A DNA stretch of 5,927 nucleotides from DAOTXK01 sp034435395 (GCA_034435395.1 DAOTXK010000153.1:1-5927); one strand, 5' to 3'. Counted from the stretch's first letter, positions 1 through 5,731 are shown. Notes: a model not told the origin generated them from the sequence alone. Numbers and translations are program-made.

Positions 1-381
1 GGTGATGACGATCAGCGCGTCGTCCTCCTGGGCACGCTGGAGCACGATCCGGGTGTATTCGAAGAAGCTGCCGGGCACGATGCGGATGTCCTGGATGGCG
101 TCGTAGGGGTAGCACCAGGTATCGAAGGTGGTCTCCCATCGGAACAGGTTCTTGCGGGTGCGGAACTGGGGGAACTGAAGCAGGTGGCGGTCGGTCACCA
201 GCACCAGACCGGTAAAATCCGGGTCCCACCAATAGGCGTAGATCGGCTCGCGCGGCGCGAGGGCCTGCCGGACCAGTGCCCGGTGTTCGGCTTCGCGCCC
301 CCGCAGGCTGAGCCGGGCCTGCGGGTCAGCGTAGACGCTTTCCAACGAAATTGGGTTCAGGTCAGGTGTTTCTTCCGGCAT
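1..381 (-). CDS. Hypothetical protein, N-terminal part, possible PH-like domain (runs off left edge)
   Basis: An open frame of 127 codons begins at ATG 381-379 and stays open to base 1, so the C-terminus lies outside the window. The product starts MPEETPDLNP. From about residue 44 it reads like alternating beta strands: EPIYAYWWDP, TGLVLVTDRHLLQF, an RTRKNLFRWE stretch, then YPYDAIQDIRIV and EYTRIVLQRA. The pattern of a strand with 'LVLVTDRHLL' followed by 'YPYDAIQDIR' recalls bacterial PH-like domains, which often carry a T-D-R-L core and an 'I..I' strand. This is a weak family guess without a search. There is no signal peptide or membrane segment in the visible part. A GGAG lies 9 nt before the ATG (at 391-394), which supports this start. 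It is downstream of, and on the same strand as, the secreted CAP protein, but a terminator-like hairpin and its own promoter candidate separate them. The reality of the gene is fairly sure; the function is unknown. Confidence 0.8.
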   Translation of the reverse strand, partial: MPEETPDLNPISLESVYADPQARLSLRGREAEHRALVRQALAPREPIYAYWWDPDFTGLVLVTDRHLLQFPQFRTRKNLFRWETTFDTWCYPYDAIQDIRIVPGSFFEYTRIVLQRAQEDDALIVIT

Positions 382-426
382 GGGAGATCGCTCCGGCAGA
401 TTTTCCTGGCGGCGGCGTCCGCTGCC

Positions 427-468
427 GACGCGGCTAACGCGGCTGACGCGGCTGACGCGGCTGACGCA
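427..468. repeat. 9-bp tandem repeat (GACGCGGCT), about 4.7 copies
   Basis: The unit GACGCGGCT is at 427-435, AACGCGGCT (one change) at 436-444, then GACGCGGCT at 445-453 and 454-462, and a partial GACGCA at 463-468. The array lies between the promoter candidate at 472-480 and the start codon at 381 of the leftward gene, so it would be in that gene's 5' untranslated RNA. Read on the plus strand it would encode an Ala-Asp repeat, but the surrounding frame has no protein-like character, so I treat it as non-coding. Confidence 0.9.
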
Positions 469-471
469 TAG

Positions 472-480
472 GTTATAGCA
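472..480 (-). promoter_or_regulatory. Extended -10 promoter candidate for the leftward partial gene
   Basis: On the minus strand the sequence reads TGCTATAAC: a TGn extension followed by TATAAC, one base from the TATAAT consensus. No convincing -35 box is seen at 16-18 bp upstream, which an extended -10 can tolerate. A start point near 465 would place the 9-bp repeat at the very beginning of the transcript. This is a motif match only. Confidence 0.45.
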
Positions 481-517
481 CGGTTTGCGCGGGAAGGCAT
501 CCCACCCGGCCAACAAG

Positions 518-542
518 ACAGCGGCCCGGCGGGAGCCGCTGT
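518..542 (-). terminator. Terminator-like hairpin after the CAP-domain gene
   Basis: ACAGCGGC at 518-525 and GCCGCTGT at 535-542 form a perfect 8-bp stem around a 9-nt loop. It starts 25 nt after the stop codon of the CAP-domain gene (568-570). On the minus strand the stem is followed by CTTGTTGG, only a weak U-rich tail. It therefore fits an imperfect intrinsic terminator or a 3'-end stabilising hairpin. Confidence 0.5.
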
Positions 543-567
543 GGAACCAGCCACTGTCGCCGCCGCG

Positions 568-2232
568 CTACGGCAGTTCGAAGATACATTCCCCTGCCGC
601 CGCGTCGCAGGTCGTCAGCAACGCGCCGCGATACAACACGTCGAAGGTTCCCTCGGTCCAAAAAACTTCCCCTGGCTGGAGGGAGACCCAGGAGTGGCGG
701 ACCCCGCAGGCGGGCGGCGGTGGCTGCGGCGAGACGCCGTACCGCCAGACCTGCAAGCAGTCGCCCGGCGGGAAGTACCCCAGCGAGGCGGTCACGGAGG
801 GTGTGTTCCAACGAAGAGACTGAAGCCGCGCCGCCCCGTTGGTCAGGGTCAGGCCGAAGAGGTCCAGGTGTTGACCGGCGATGTTGATCAGCGTCAGGCT
901 GTACCGGTCATAGTTCAGGCGGACCTTGGTGGTGACCGGCTGGACAGCCGCGCCGCCGAATCCGCCCGGAATGGGGGCCGCCGCCACATAAAACGAGCAG
1001 TCGCCGCTGGAACTGCCGCAGTCAGCCAGGAGGTGCCCGCTGTGGCTCAGGACAAACAGGCGGTTTGGCTGGCCGCGCGTCCCGTCGTACCAGAACGCCT
1101 CGTCAGCGGCGACCTCACGCAGCACGACCAGGCCCGCGCATCCCTCCGGAGCCTCGAAGGCGGTCCCCGCCGCCTGGACCACGTAGCAGGTATCCGGCCC
1201 GGCGTAGCGGACGCCGTCGAAGGCTTCCGAAAAGGCCATCACCTGGGGAAGCGCCCCTGGGACGAGGGCGAAAATCTGAAAGTCGGACAGGTAGAGCGCC
1301 GCCTCAGCCTCCACGCGCAGCACCAGCGACCGGGGTCCGGCCATCAATGCCACGTCCGCCCCGCCCACCGGCTCATCCGGCGCGGCTGACGACGCCAGGA
1401 CGGTGGGGGCTTCCGGCGTCGGCGTCAGGGCGGCCAGGGCGCGAACATAGGCCGGCAGCGGAAAGATGTCCTGATGTACGTCCACCTCGCTGGCCACAGT
1501 CTGTTCCCCGTCGGTGTACTCCACATAAAACGTATCACCGCTGACCGCCGGCATGGGCAGGGTGGCCTGCCAGGGCTGCCAGTCGGTGAGGGGCGTCCGA
1601 TCGGTATCCAGCAGGCGCACCTCAGTGACGTTCACCAGATAACTATCACCCCGCGCGCCCCAGTAAGTCTCCCGGGTCAGGTACAACGTCCGGCCATCGG
1701 GATGGATCAGCGCCGGGAATACGTTGGGACGCCCGCCCAACACGGCCACAAACAGCGTGCCGTAGGTGTACGGCAGGGCCACCACGCCCACCTCGCGGTA
1801 GTTGGGATTGGTGGCGGCGCGGCGGTGAATGTCCGAATGTTTCCACCAGTCGATGCCTTCCTCAACCGTGTGCTGGGCGACGCTGATCTCCTCCAGATTG
1901 AGGCGGGCCGGGATGTCATAATACGGCCAGTTGTACGGGTCCCAGCGGGCGCGCTGGCGGGGGCGTTCGCCGGTGATGCCGTCGTGGATATTGGGCGGGA
2001 TGTCGTCCTGCGCCAGCAGGTAACGCGCCTGGAGCATGGCCAGCGCCTCCAGGGTGGGGTTGGGGCGGAAGGGAGCCAGATTCTCTTCCAGCCGCCACAA
2101 GTTAAGCGCGGCCAGCATGTCGAAGGCGGTCGGCTGCGCCGGACCCTGGGCGGCGACCCCGGCCAGCAGCCCCAACAGCGCGATCAGCACGACCCCAGCC
2201 GAGAGTAGAAAAAAACCGCTGCGATGTGTCAT
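568..2232 (-). CDS. Secreted CAP/SCP-domain protein with duplicated four-Cys C-terminal module
   Basis: This is a 554-residue exported protein. Residues 1-28 form a signal peptide: basic MTHRSG, a hydrophobic core, then VAA before QG as a likely signal peptidase I site. Residues about 36-168 look like a CAP/SCP (SCP-like extracellular) domain: 'LNLWRLEENLAPFRPNPTL', an HDG motif at 83-85, 'LEEISVAQH' around E114-H121, 'WWKHSDIHRR' with H132 and H136, and 'NPNYREVGVV' ending in a hydrophobic strand. This matches the E/H-rich groove pattern of the family. Residues about 170-300 are a beta-rich linker with a Thr/Pro/Ala-rich stretch (268-285). Two related modules follow. Module A (about 302-416) has Cys at 349, 365, 405 and 412; module B (about 445-553) has Cys at 492, 509, 542 and 549. 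It probably acts outside the cytoplasm; substrate and partner cannot be told. The start has only a loose GGGAAGAG about 11 nt upstream, but the signal peptide fixes it well. It follows trpC after 220 bp and is probably a separate unit. Confidence 0.88.
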   Translation of the reverse strand: MTHRSGFFLLSAGVVLIALLGLLAGVAAQGPAQPTAFDMLAALNLWRLEENLAPFRPNPTLEALAMLQARYLLAQDDIPPNIHDGITGERPRQRARWDPYNWPYYDIPARLNLEEISVAQHTVEEGIDWWKHSDIHRRAATNPNYREVGVVALPYTYGTLFVAVLGGRPNVFPALIHPDGRTLYLTRETYWGARGDSYLVNVTEVRLLDTDRTPLTDWQPWQATLPMPAVSGDTFYVEYTDGEQTVASEVDVHQDIFPLPAYVRALAALTPTPEAPTVLASSAAPDEPVGGADVALMAGPRSLVLRVEAEAALYLSDFQIFALVPGALPQVMAFSEAFDGVRYAGPDTCYVVQAAGTAFEAPEGCAGLVVLREVAADEAFWYDGTRGQPNRLFVLSHSGHLLADCGSSSGDCSFYVAAAPIPGGFGGAAVQPVTTKVRLNYDRYSLTLINIAGQHLDLFGLTLTNGAARLQSLRWNTPSVTASLGYFPPGDCLQVWRYGVSPQPPPPACGVRHSWVSLQPGEVFWTEGTFDVLYRGALLTTCDAAAGECIFELP

Positions 2233-2339
2233 GGCTGTGATGTCTCTTCCCGTCCCTGTGGACGAAAATTTCTTTCAACTTCAACCGAAACTGCGGCGAG
2301 GTTCAGCACGGTGTCTTTCGGTGAATTTTTGGCTTGAAC

Positions 2340-2366
2340 CACAGAGGCCACCAAGTTCACGAAGGT
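2340..2366. repeat. Three imperfect 9-bp repeats of CACGAAGG type
   Basis: CACAGAGGC (2340-2348), CACCAAGTT (2349-2357) and CACGAAGGT (2358-2366) follow each other at a period of 9. From memory, short 'CCACGAAGGACACGAAGG'-like arrays are scattered through intergenic regions of many environmental bacteria, and this looks like a degraded member. That resemblance is recalled, not searched. No coding frame is supported here. Confidence 0.55.
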
Positions 2367-2377
2367 TTCCTATGAGA

Positions 2378-2383
2378 TTTATA
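2378..2383 (-). promoter_or_regulatory. Weak -10 candidate upstream of the CAP-domain gene
   Basis: The minus strand reads TATAAA inside an AT-rich pocket of the 220-bp gap between trpC and the CAP-domain gene. A TTGAAC hexamer (2404-2409) lies 20 bp upstream, longer than the usual 16-18 bp, so this pairing is doubtful. It is offered because the gap and the change of function suggest a separate promoter. Confidence 0.3.
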
Positions 2384-2452
2384 GATTTTGGGCGCGCCTG
2401 GCGGTTCAAAGCGACATTTCCACCGGAAAGGATACACTACCTGAGCTCCGAC

Positions 2453-3280
2453 TTACGACCCGCTCAAGGCGCGCACCTGGGCGGCGATGTCATCCGCCCG
2501 GACCAGCGCTTCACCCACCAGCACGGCGTGCGCGCCCATCTCCCCCATCATCTGGACATCCTCGGCGGTGAAAATGCCGCTTTCCGCCACCAGCGTCACC
2601 CCGTCCGGGACCAGGGCGGCCAGCCGCGCCGTCGTCTCCAGGCTGACCTGGAAGGTCTTCAGGTCACGGTTGTTGATGCCCAGCAGACGCGGTTCAAGGG
2701 CCAGGGCGCGCTCCAGTTCCACTTCGTTGTGGACCTCGACCAGCGCCGCCATGCCCAGCGCCGTGATCAGAGCGTGCAGGCTGGCCAGCGGCCCATCGGC
2801 CAGCGCGGCCACGATCAACAGCACCGCGTCCGCGCCCGCCACCCGCGCCTCGTAAACCTGGTAGGGGTCGATGACAAAATCCTTGCGCAGCACGGGGACC
2901 GACACCGCCGCGCGGACGGCCCGCAGATCGTCCAGATGCCCGCCAAAAAAGCGCTCGTCCGTCAGCACGGAGATGGCCGCCGCCCCATTCCTGACAAAGG
3001 TCCGCGCCAGACGAGCCGGGTGGAACGGCTCGATCAGCACACCCCTGGAGGGCGAGGCGTGTTTGACTTCCGCGATCAGGGCGACCCGGTCGCCTCCCTT
3101 ACGGAACAGACCCCGCCGGGGGCGCAGCGCGGCGATCATGCCCCGCGCCGGGCGGGCCGTGGCCGCCGCTTCGATCAGCCCGGCCAGGGGGACGGCTCGC
3201 TTGCGCGCCGCCACTTCCTCAGCGGTGTTCGCCAAAATCTGGTCCAGGATGGTGTCTGTCTGGCGATAGAGGCTGCTCAT
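2453..3280 (-). CDS. trpC: Indole-3-glycerol phosphate synthase
   Basis: The 275-residue enzyme catalyses decarboxylation and ring closure of CdRP (1-(2-carboxyphenylamino)-1-deoxyribulose 5-phosphate) to indole-3-glycerol phosphate in the cytoplasm. The (beta/alpha)8 barrel motifs are all present: 'IAEVKHASPSRG' (69-80) with the catalytic E71 and K73, 'ISVLTDERFFGGHLDDL' (103-119), 'VLRKDFVIDPYQVYEA' with the general-acid lysine K133, 'LVEVHNE' with E182, 'GINNRDLKTF' (201-210) with N203, and 'VAESGI' with E233 and S234. The length is typical for a monofunctional TrpC; there is no TrpF fusion. The start codon overlaps the trpD stop as ATGA and there is no clear ribosome binding site of its own, so translation is probably coupled to trpD. 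It is the last trp gene of the leftward operon. Known family function, seen motifs; very secure. Confidence 0.97.
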   Translation of the reverse strand: MSSLYRQTDTILDQILANTAEEVAARKRAVPLAGLIEAAATARPARGMIAALRPRRGLFRKGGDRVALIAEVKHASPSRGVLIEPFHPARLARTFVRNGAAAISVLTDERFFGGHLDDLRAVRAAVSVPVLRKDFVIDPYQVYEARVAGADAVLLIVAALADGPLASLHALITALGMAALVEVHNEVELERALALEPRLLGINNRDLKTFQVSLETTARLAALVPDGVTLVAESGIFTAEDVQMMGEMGAHAVLVGEALVRADDIAAQVRALSGS

Positions 3281-4311
3281 GCGGCGAATTTCTGCGTGTA
3301 GGCGATGAACTCATCCAGGATGTGAAGGGCCGCGCCGCTGCCGATGACTTCGCGGGCCAGGGCGATCCCGCTGGGGAGATCATCGACCAACCCGCCAGCG
3401 AGCAGCGCTGCCCCGGCGTTGAGCACCACCACGTCCTGCTTGGGGCCGTCCGCCTCGCCGCTGAGCACGCCGCGCAGGATGGCCGCGTTGGTCGGCGGGT
3501 CGCCGCCCAGCAGGTCGGAGATATGCGCGCCCTGGAAGCCGAGCTCCAGCGGGTCCAGGTCGTAGGTGGTCACCTGGCCGCCGACGAGGTGGCTGACGCG
3601 GTTGGGGCCGGTGGTGGTCAGCTCGTCCACGCCGCCGTAGCCACTGACGACCAGGGCCGACGTGGACCCCAGGTCGCCCAGGACGTGCGCCAGCAGGTCG
3701 GTCAGGTCCGGCGCGAAGACGCCCATCAACTGCCGCTGCGCGCCGGCCGGGTTGGTCAGCGGGCCGAGGATGTTGAAGATGGTGCGGACCGCGATCTGGC
3801 GTCGTGGGCCGATGGCGTACCTCATGGCCGGGTGGAGTTTGACGGCGAACAGGAAACCGATCCCCACTTTGTCGATGCACTCCCCCACCTGTTCCGGCGT
3901 CAGGTCCAGGTTGACACCCAGGGCGGCCAGCACGTCGGCGCTGCCACACTGGCTGGTGGCGGCGCGGTTGCCGTGTTTGGCCACCGGGATGCCGGCGGCA
4001 GCGGCCACAAAGGCCACCGTCGTGCTGATGTTAAAAGTGCCGGACTTGTCGCCGCCGGTGCCGCAGGTATCCAGCAGGTCGCCGTCGACCGTGGTGGGGA
4101 TGGGGGTGGCGTTGGCGCGCATGGCGCGGGCGCTGCCGGTGATCTCGGCCTGCGTCTCGCCCTTCATGCGCAGGCCCATCAGGTAGGCGCCGATCTGGGA
4201 TTCGCTGGCTCCCCCCGCCATGATCTGATTCATCACGGCCTCGGCTTCTTCCACCTGCAAATGCCCAAAGCGGCTGATGATATCAATGGCGCGGGCGATA
4301 TCGATCTGCAT
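3277..4311 (-). CDS. trpD: Anthranilate phosphoribosyltransferase
   Basis: The 344-residue enzyme transfers the phosphoribosyl group of PRPP to anthranilate, the step after anthranilate synthase. After an N-terminal helical part (1-70), the PRPP-binding loop 'DTCGTGGDKSGTFNIST' is at 81-97 with GTGGD at 84-88. 'KHGNRAATSQCGSADVL' (112-128) is the anthranilate and phosphate-binding segment; here SQCGSAD replaces the more usual SKSGSAD. Further motifs are 'LHPAMRYAIGPRR' (159-171), 'RTIFNILGPLTNPA' (176-189) and the metal-binding 'GGVDE' (226-230). The length is normal and there is no glutamine amidotransferase fusion. AGGAGAG at 4318-4324 sits 6 nt before the ATG. Its stop overlaps the trpC start (ATGA, 3277-3280). 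It lies 51 nt after the STAS-like gene. Confidence 0.97.
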   Translation of the reverse strand: MQIDIARAIDIISRFGHLQVEEAEAVMNQIMAGGASESQIGAYLMGLRMKGETQAEITGSARAMRANATPIPTTVDGDLLDTCGTGGDKSGTFNISTTVAFVAAAAGIPVAKHGNRAATSQCGSADVLAALGVNLDLTPEQVGECIDKVGIGFLFAVKLHPAMRYAIGPRRQIAVRTIFNILGPLTNPAGAQRQLMGVFAPDLTDLLAHVLGDLGSTSALVVSGYGGVDELTTTGPNRVSHLVGGQVTTYDLDPLELGFQGAHISDLLGGDPPTNAAILRGVLSGEADGPKQDVVVLNAGAALLAGGLVDDLPSGIALAREVIGSGAALHILDEFIAYTQKFAA

Positions 4312-4343
4312 GGTCTTCTCTCCTGGCAGTGACGGTCTTCCTG

Positions 4344-4360
4344 GCCGGTTTCGGACCGGC
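4344..4360 (-). other. Intercistronic hairpin between the STAS-like gene and trpD
   Basis: GCCGGT (4344-4349) and ACCGGC (4355-4360) form a perfect 6-bp stem with a 5-nt loop just after the stop codon of the STAS-like gene. No U-tract follows on the minus strand, so termination is not expected. It could stabilise the upstream message or be a processing site; with GC-rich DNA it could also be chance. Confidence 0.4.
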
Positions 4361-4362
4361 GG

Positions 4363-4776
4363 TCAAGAAGCGGCAGGGCTTGGCCCGTGTCGCTCGCTCA
4401 GCAGGGCCTGCGCTTCCTCCCATGAGGAGGCCAGCACGATCCGGTCGGTGAGCCGCCCATCCCCGCCGTAGGTCTTACGAAAGGCTTTGTAGAGCGCCTG
4501 GATCAGACGGCCCGCCCGCACCAGGACGATAACCGTGATGAGGTCCAGGCGGGCGTCACGGCGGTCGGCAATAGCGGCGGCGTATTCGATGATCTGATCC
4601 GGCACATAGTCGCTGTCCTGGAAGTCGATCACCAGCCCCAGTGGCCGAGGCACGCCGTCCCTCATGCGGGCAATGGTGGTGCCGATGGCCTTCAGATCGT
4701 CGACGGTCCACCGCCCCTCAAATTCCAGGCGAATAACCGTGCGCTCGCGGTTGTGCCACGCCGCCGTCACGCCCAT
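4363..4776 (-). CDS. STAS/SpoIIAA-like small protein inside the trp operon
   Basis: This 137-residue protein is probably cytoplasmic, with no signal or membrane segment. The fold pattern seen is a strand 'TVIRLEFEGRWT' (13-24), the helix 'VDDLKAIGTTIARMRDG' (25-41), a strand 'PLGLVIDFQDS' (45-55), the helix 'PDQIIEYAAAIADRRD' (59-74), a hydrophobic strand 'LITVIVLVRAGR' (79-90), a helix 'LIQALYKAFRKTYG' (91-104) and a last strand-helix 'DRIVLASSWEEAQALL' (111-126). That order and the 'W..EEA...L' ending match STAS/SpoIIAA-like domains, which bind partners or small ligands; I see no clear phosphorylatable serine motif. A strong GGAGGGAGG (4781-4789) lies just before the start. It sits between trpG and trpD, 51 nt from trpD, so it is almost certainly co-transcribed. 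The gene is secure; the family is a fold-level guess and a link to tryptophan metabolism is only context. Confidence 0.82.
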   Translation of the reverse strand: MGVTAAWHNRERTVIRLEFEGRWTVDDLKAIGTTIARMRDGVPRPLGLVIDFQDSDYVPDQIIEYAAAIADRRDARLDLITVIVLVRAGRLIQALYKAFRKTYGGDGRLTDRIVLASSWEEAQALLSERHGPSPAAS

Positions 4777-4780
4777 GTCG

Positions 4781-4789
4781 CCTCCCTCC
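4781..4789 (-). promoter_or_regulatory. Strong ribosome binding site of the STAS-like gene, possibly occluded by upstream CCTTCC
   Basis: The minus strand reads GGAGGGAGG, then CGAC and ATG. The GGGAGG part (4781-4786) can pair with CCTTCC (4811-4816) in the same transcript: six pairs, one of them a G-U, around a 24-nt loop. CCTTCC lies directly after the stop codon of the small ORF at 4820-4897. The binding site is clear; the pairing is an inference. Confidence 0.6.
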
Positions 4790-4819
4790 AGCGGAGCCGG
4801 ACGCCGTGCCGGAAGGGGA

Positions 4820-4897
4820 TCACCAACCGGCCCGCCACGGGCATGAACAGGTATCCCGGACCGCCAGGGGGGTGGTTCGCCAGAAAACGGTGCTCAT
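4820..4897 (-). CDS. Possible 25-codon small ORF with three Trp codons
   Basis: An ATG at 4897-4895 opens 25 codons and ends at TGA 4822-4820. GGAGGGA (4907-4913) lies 9 nt upstream, a near-ideal ribosome binding site and the same heptamer used by the next gene. The peptide starts MSTVFWRTTP and ends WRAGW; Trp is at positions 6, 21 and 25, the last directly before the stop. There are also two Cys (17 and 19). It lies in the 219-nt gap between trpG and the STAS-like gene, 43 nt before the latter. It might be a translated leader that senses tryptophanyl-tRNA or tryptophan, or a chance ORF in GC-rich DNA, where TGG is common. No homology is claimed. Confidence 0.35.
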   Translation of the reverse strand: MSTVFWRTTPLAVRDTCSCPWRAGW

Positions 4898-4995
4898 GAA
4901 GTTTTGTCCCTCCGATTAGGGCCTGACCTGCAATAGGCCGACGGGGATGAGGCGGACTCGTGCGAGAATCGACCGTTCGGCATCTTCTATGGGTC

Positions 4996-5562
4996 CTACA
5001 ACCGTCCCTCCAGGAAGTTTTGCAGCAGGCGCGGGCCAAAGCGGGTCAGGATGCTCTCCGGATGAAACTGCACGCCGATCACCGGGTATGCCTTGTGCCG
5101 CAGCGCCATGATCTCGCCCTGGTCGGTGAAGGCGGTCGCTTCCAGGGCGTCCGGCAACGGCTCCTCCACGATCAGGCTGTGGTAGCGTGTGGCCTCGAAG
5201 GGGCTGGGCACGCCGGTGAACAGCGGTGAGTCGCGGTGATAGATCAGACTCGTCTTGCCGTGCATCAGGCGTGGCGCGCGGACCACCTTTCCCCCGTAGA
5301 CCTGCCCGATGCACTGGTGGCCCAGGCACACTCCCAGGACCGGTGTTGTTGGACCCAGTTCACGGATTGTCTCCAGCGACACCCCGCCATCGTCGGGATC
5401 GCCCGGCCCCGGCGAAATGACGATGCGTGACGGCTGCATGGCTTTAATCTGGTCCAGCGTGATCTGGTCGTTGCGCACGACGCACAGGTCCGCGCCCAGT
5501 TCGCCCATCAGTTGAACAAGGTTGTAGGTGAAGCTGTCGTAATTATCGATGACGAGGATCAT
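4996..5562 (-). CDS. trpG: Anthranilate synthase glutamine amidotransferase subunit
   Basis: The 188-residue class I glutamine amidotransferase releases ammonia from glutamine and passes it to TrpE for anthranilate formation. Motifs are the N-terminal 'ILVIDNYDSFTYNLVQ' (2-17), 'ISPGPGDPDDGG' (49-60) for the oxyanion strand, the nucleophile 'GVCLGHQCIGQVYGG' with C79, 'MHGKTS' (100-105), and the catalytic pair H167 and E169 in 'GVQFHPESILT'. The length is normal. The MHGKTS segment is typical of TrpG/PabA; the same subunit may also serve p-aminobenzoate synthesis if no separate pabA exists. The start at 5562 has GGGAG (5573-5577) 10 nt upstream and AGGAG (5565-5569) very close. It is the first gene of the leftward operon and diverges from trpE across 221 bp. 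Confidence 0.96.
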   Translation of the reverse strand: MILVIDNYDSFTYNLVQLMGELGADLCVVRNDQITLDQIKAMQPSRIVISPGPGDPDDGGVSLETIRELGPTTPVLGVCLGHQCIGQVYGGKVVRAPRLMHGKTSLIYHRDSPLFTGVPSPFEATRYHSLIVEEPLPDALEATAFTDQGEIMALRHKAYPVIGVQFHPESILTRFGPRLLQNFLEGRL

Positions 5563-5625
5563 CGCTCCTGTTCTCCCTTTGGATGTGGCGGATATGTCTA
5601 TCTTATCGCACCGGCAGGCGGATCA

Positions 5626-5653
5626 CTCAGGCAGTTTACCCAGAATGCCTGAG
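5626..5653. promoter_or_regulatory. Perfect 8-bp dyad in the trpG/trpE divergent region (operator candidate)
   Basis: CTCAGGCA (5626-5633) and TGCCTGAG (5646-5653) are exact reverse complements with 12 nt between, so the half-site centres are 20 bp apart, about two helical turns. The right arm is extended by GGCA, giving a second small palindrome TGCC-TGA-GGCA (5646-5656). It stands 63 bp from the trpG start and 130 bp from the trpE start. It does not resemble the enterobacterial TrpR operator. It could instead be an RNA hairpin if a promoter lies outside it. Confidence 0.55.
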
Positions 5654-5697
5654 GCACTTTGGTTGAGGAGAAAACGGGCGAAAGCCGCCAGAATCGC

Positions 5698-5703
5698 TAT
5701 GAT
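5698..5703 (+). promoter_or_regulatory. trpE: -10 candidate for trpE
   Basis: TATGAT differs from TATAAT at one base and lies about 80 bp before the trpE start. No good -35 box is found 16-18 bp upstream, so this is a weak motif call. If used, transcription would begin just before the hairpin at 5713-5731 and downstream of the dyad. Confidence 0.3.
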
Positions 5704-5712
5704 TGTGCTTGT

Positions 5713-5731
5713 GCCGGTGTCCGTCGCCGGC
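5713..5731 (+). other. GC-rich hairpin in the trpE leader
   Basis: GCCGGTG (5713-5719) pairs with CGCCGGC (5725-5731), seven pairs including one G-U, around the loop TCCGT. It is about 50 nt before the trpE start. The following sequence has only a TTTT at 5746-5749, separated by 14 nt, so it is not a convincing intrinsic terminator. Confidence 0.35.

Larger units (their letters stand above)
2334..2409. repeat. Inverted repeat TTGAACC / GGTTCAA enclosing an AT-rich stretch
   Basis: TTGAACC at 2334-2340 is the exact reverse complement of GGTTCAA at 2403-2409, with 62 nt between. The enclosed part holds the CAC-type short repeats (2340-2366), an AT-rich pocket around 2371-2389 and the palindrome GGCGCGCC (2391-2398). 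A third copy of the core, GGTTCA, lies at about 2301-2306. The arms are short, so chance is possible, but the region differs in composition from the genes around it. Confidence 0.4.

Noticed and set aside
427..468. CRISPR array.
   Set aside because: The repeats are 9 bp, directly contiguous and without spacers, so this is a simple tandem repeat.
541..1389. A 282-codon open frame on the plus strand opposite the CAP-domain gene.
   Set aside because: The minus-strand protein has a signal peptide, CAP motifs and a Cys-module duplication; the plus frame is low-complexity shadow coding.
2036..3301. A 421-codon open frame on the plus strand opposite trpC and its downstream gap.
   Set aside because: It lies antisense to an unmistakable trpC, its product has no domain-like pattern and is rich in R, Q, H and G, and long antisense frames are expected in GC-rich coding DNA.
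3322..4332. A 336-codon open frame on the plus strand opposite trpD.
   Set aside because: It mirrors trpD, has a biased G/A/Q/H/D composition and no ribosome binding site logic; trpD is certain on the other strand.
4767..5039. A 90-codon minus-strand frame covering the gap between trpG and the STAS-like gene.
   Set aside because: Its first part overlaps the end of trpG in another frame and its ATG has no binding site; the strong GGAGGGA in this gap is correctly spaced for a different frame (the 25-codon ORF).
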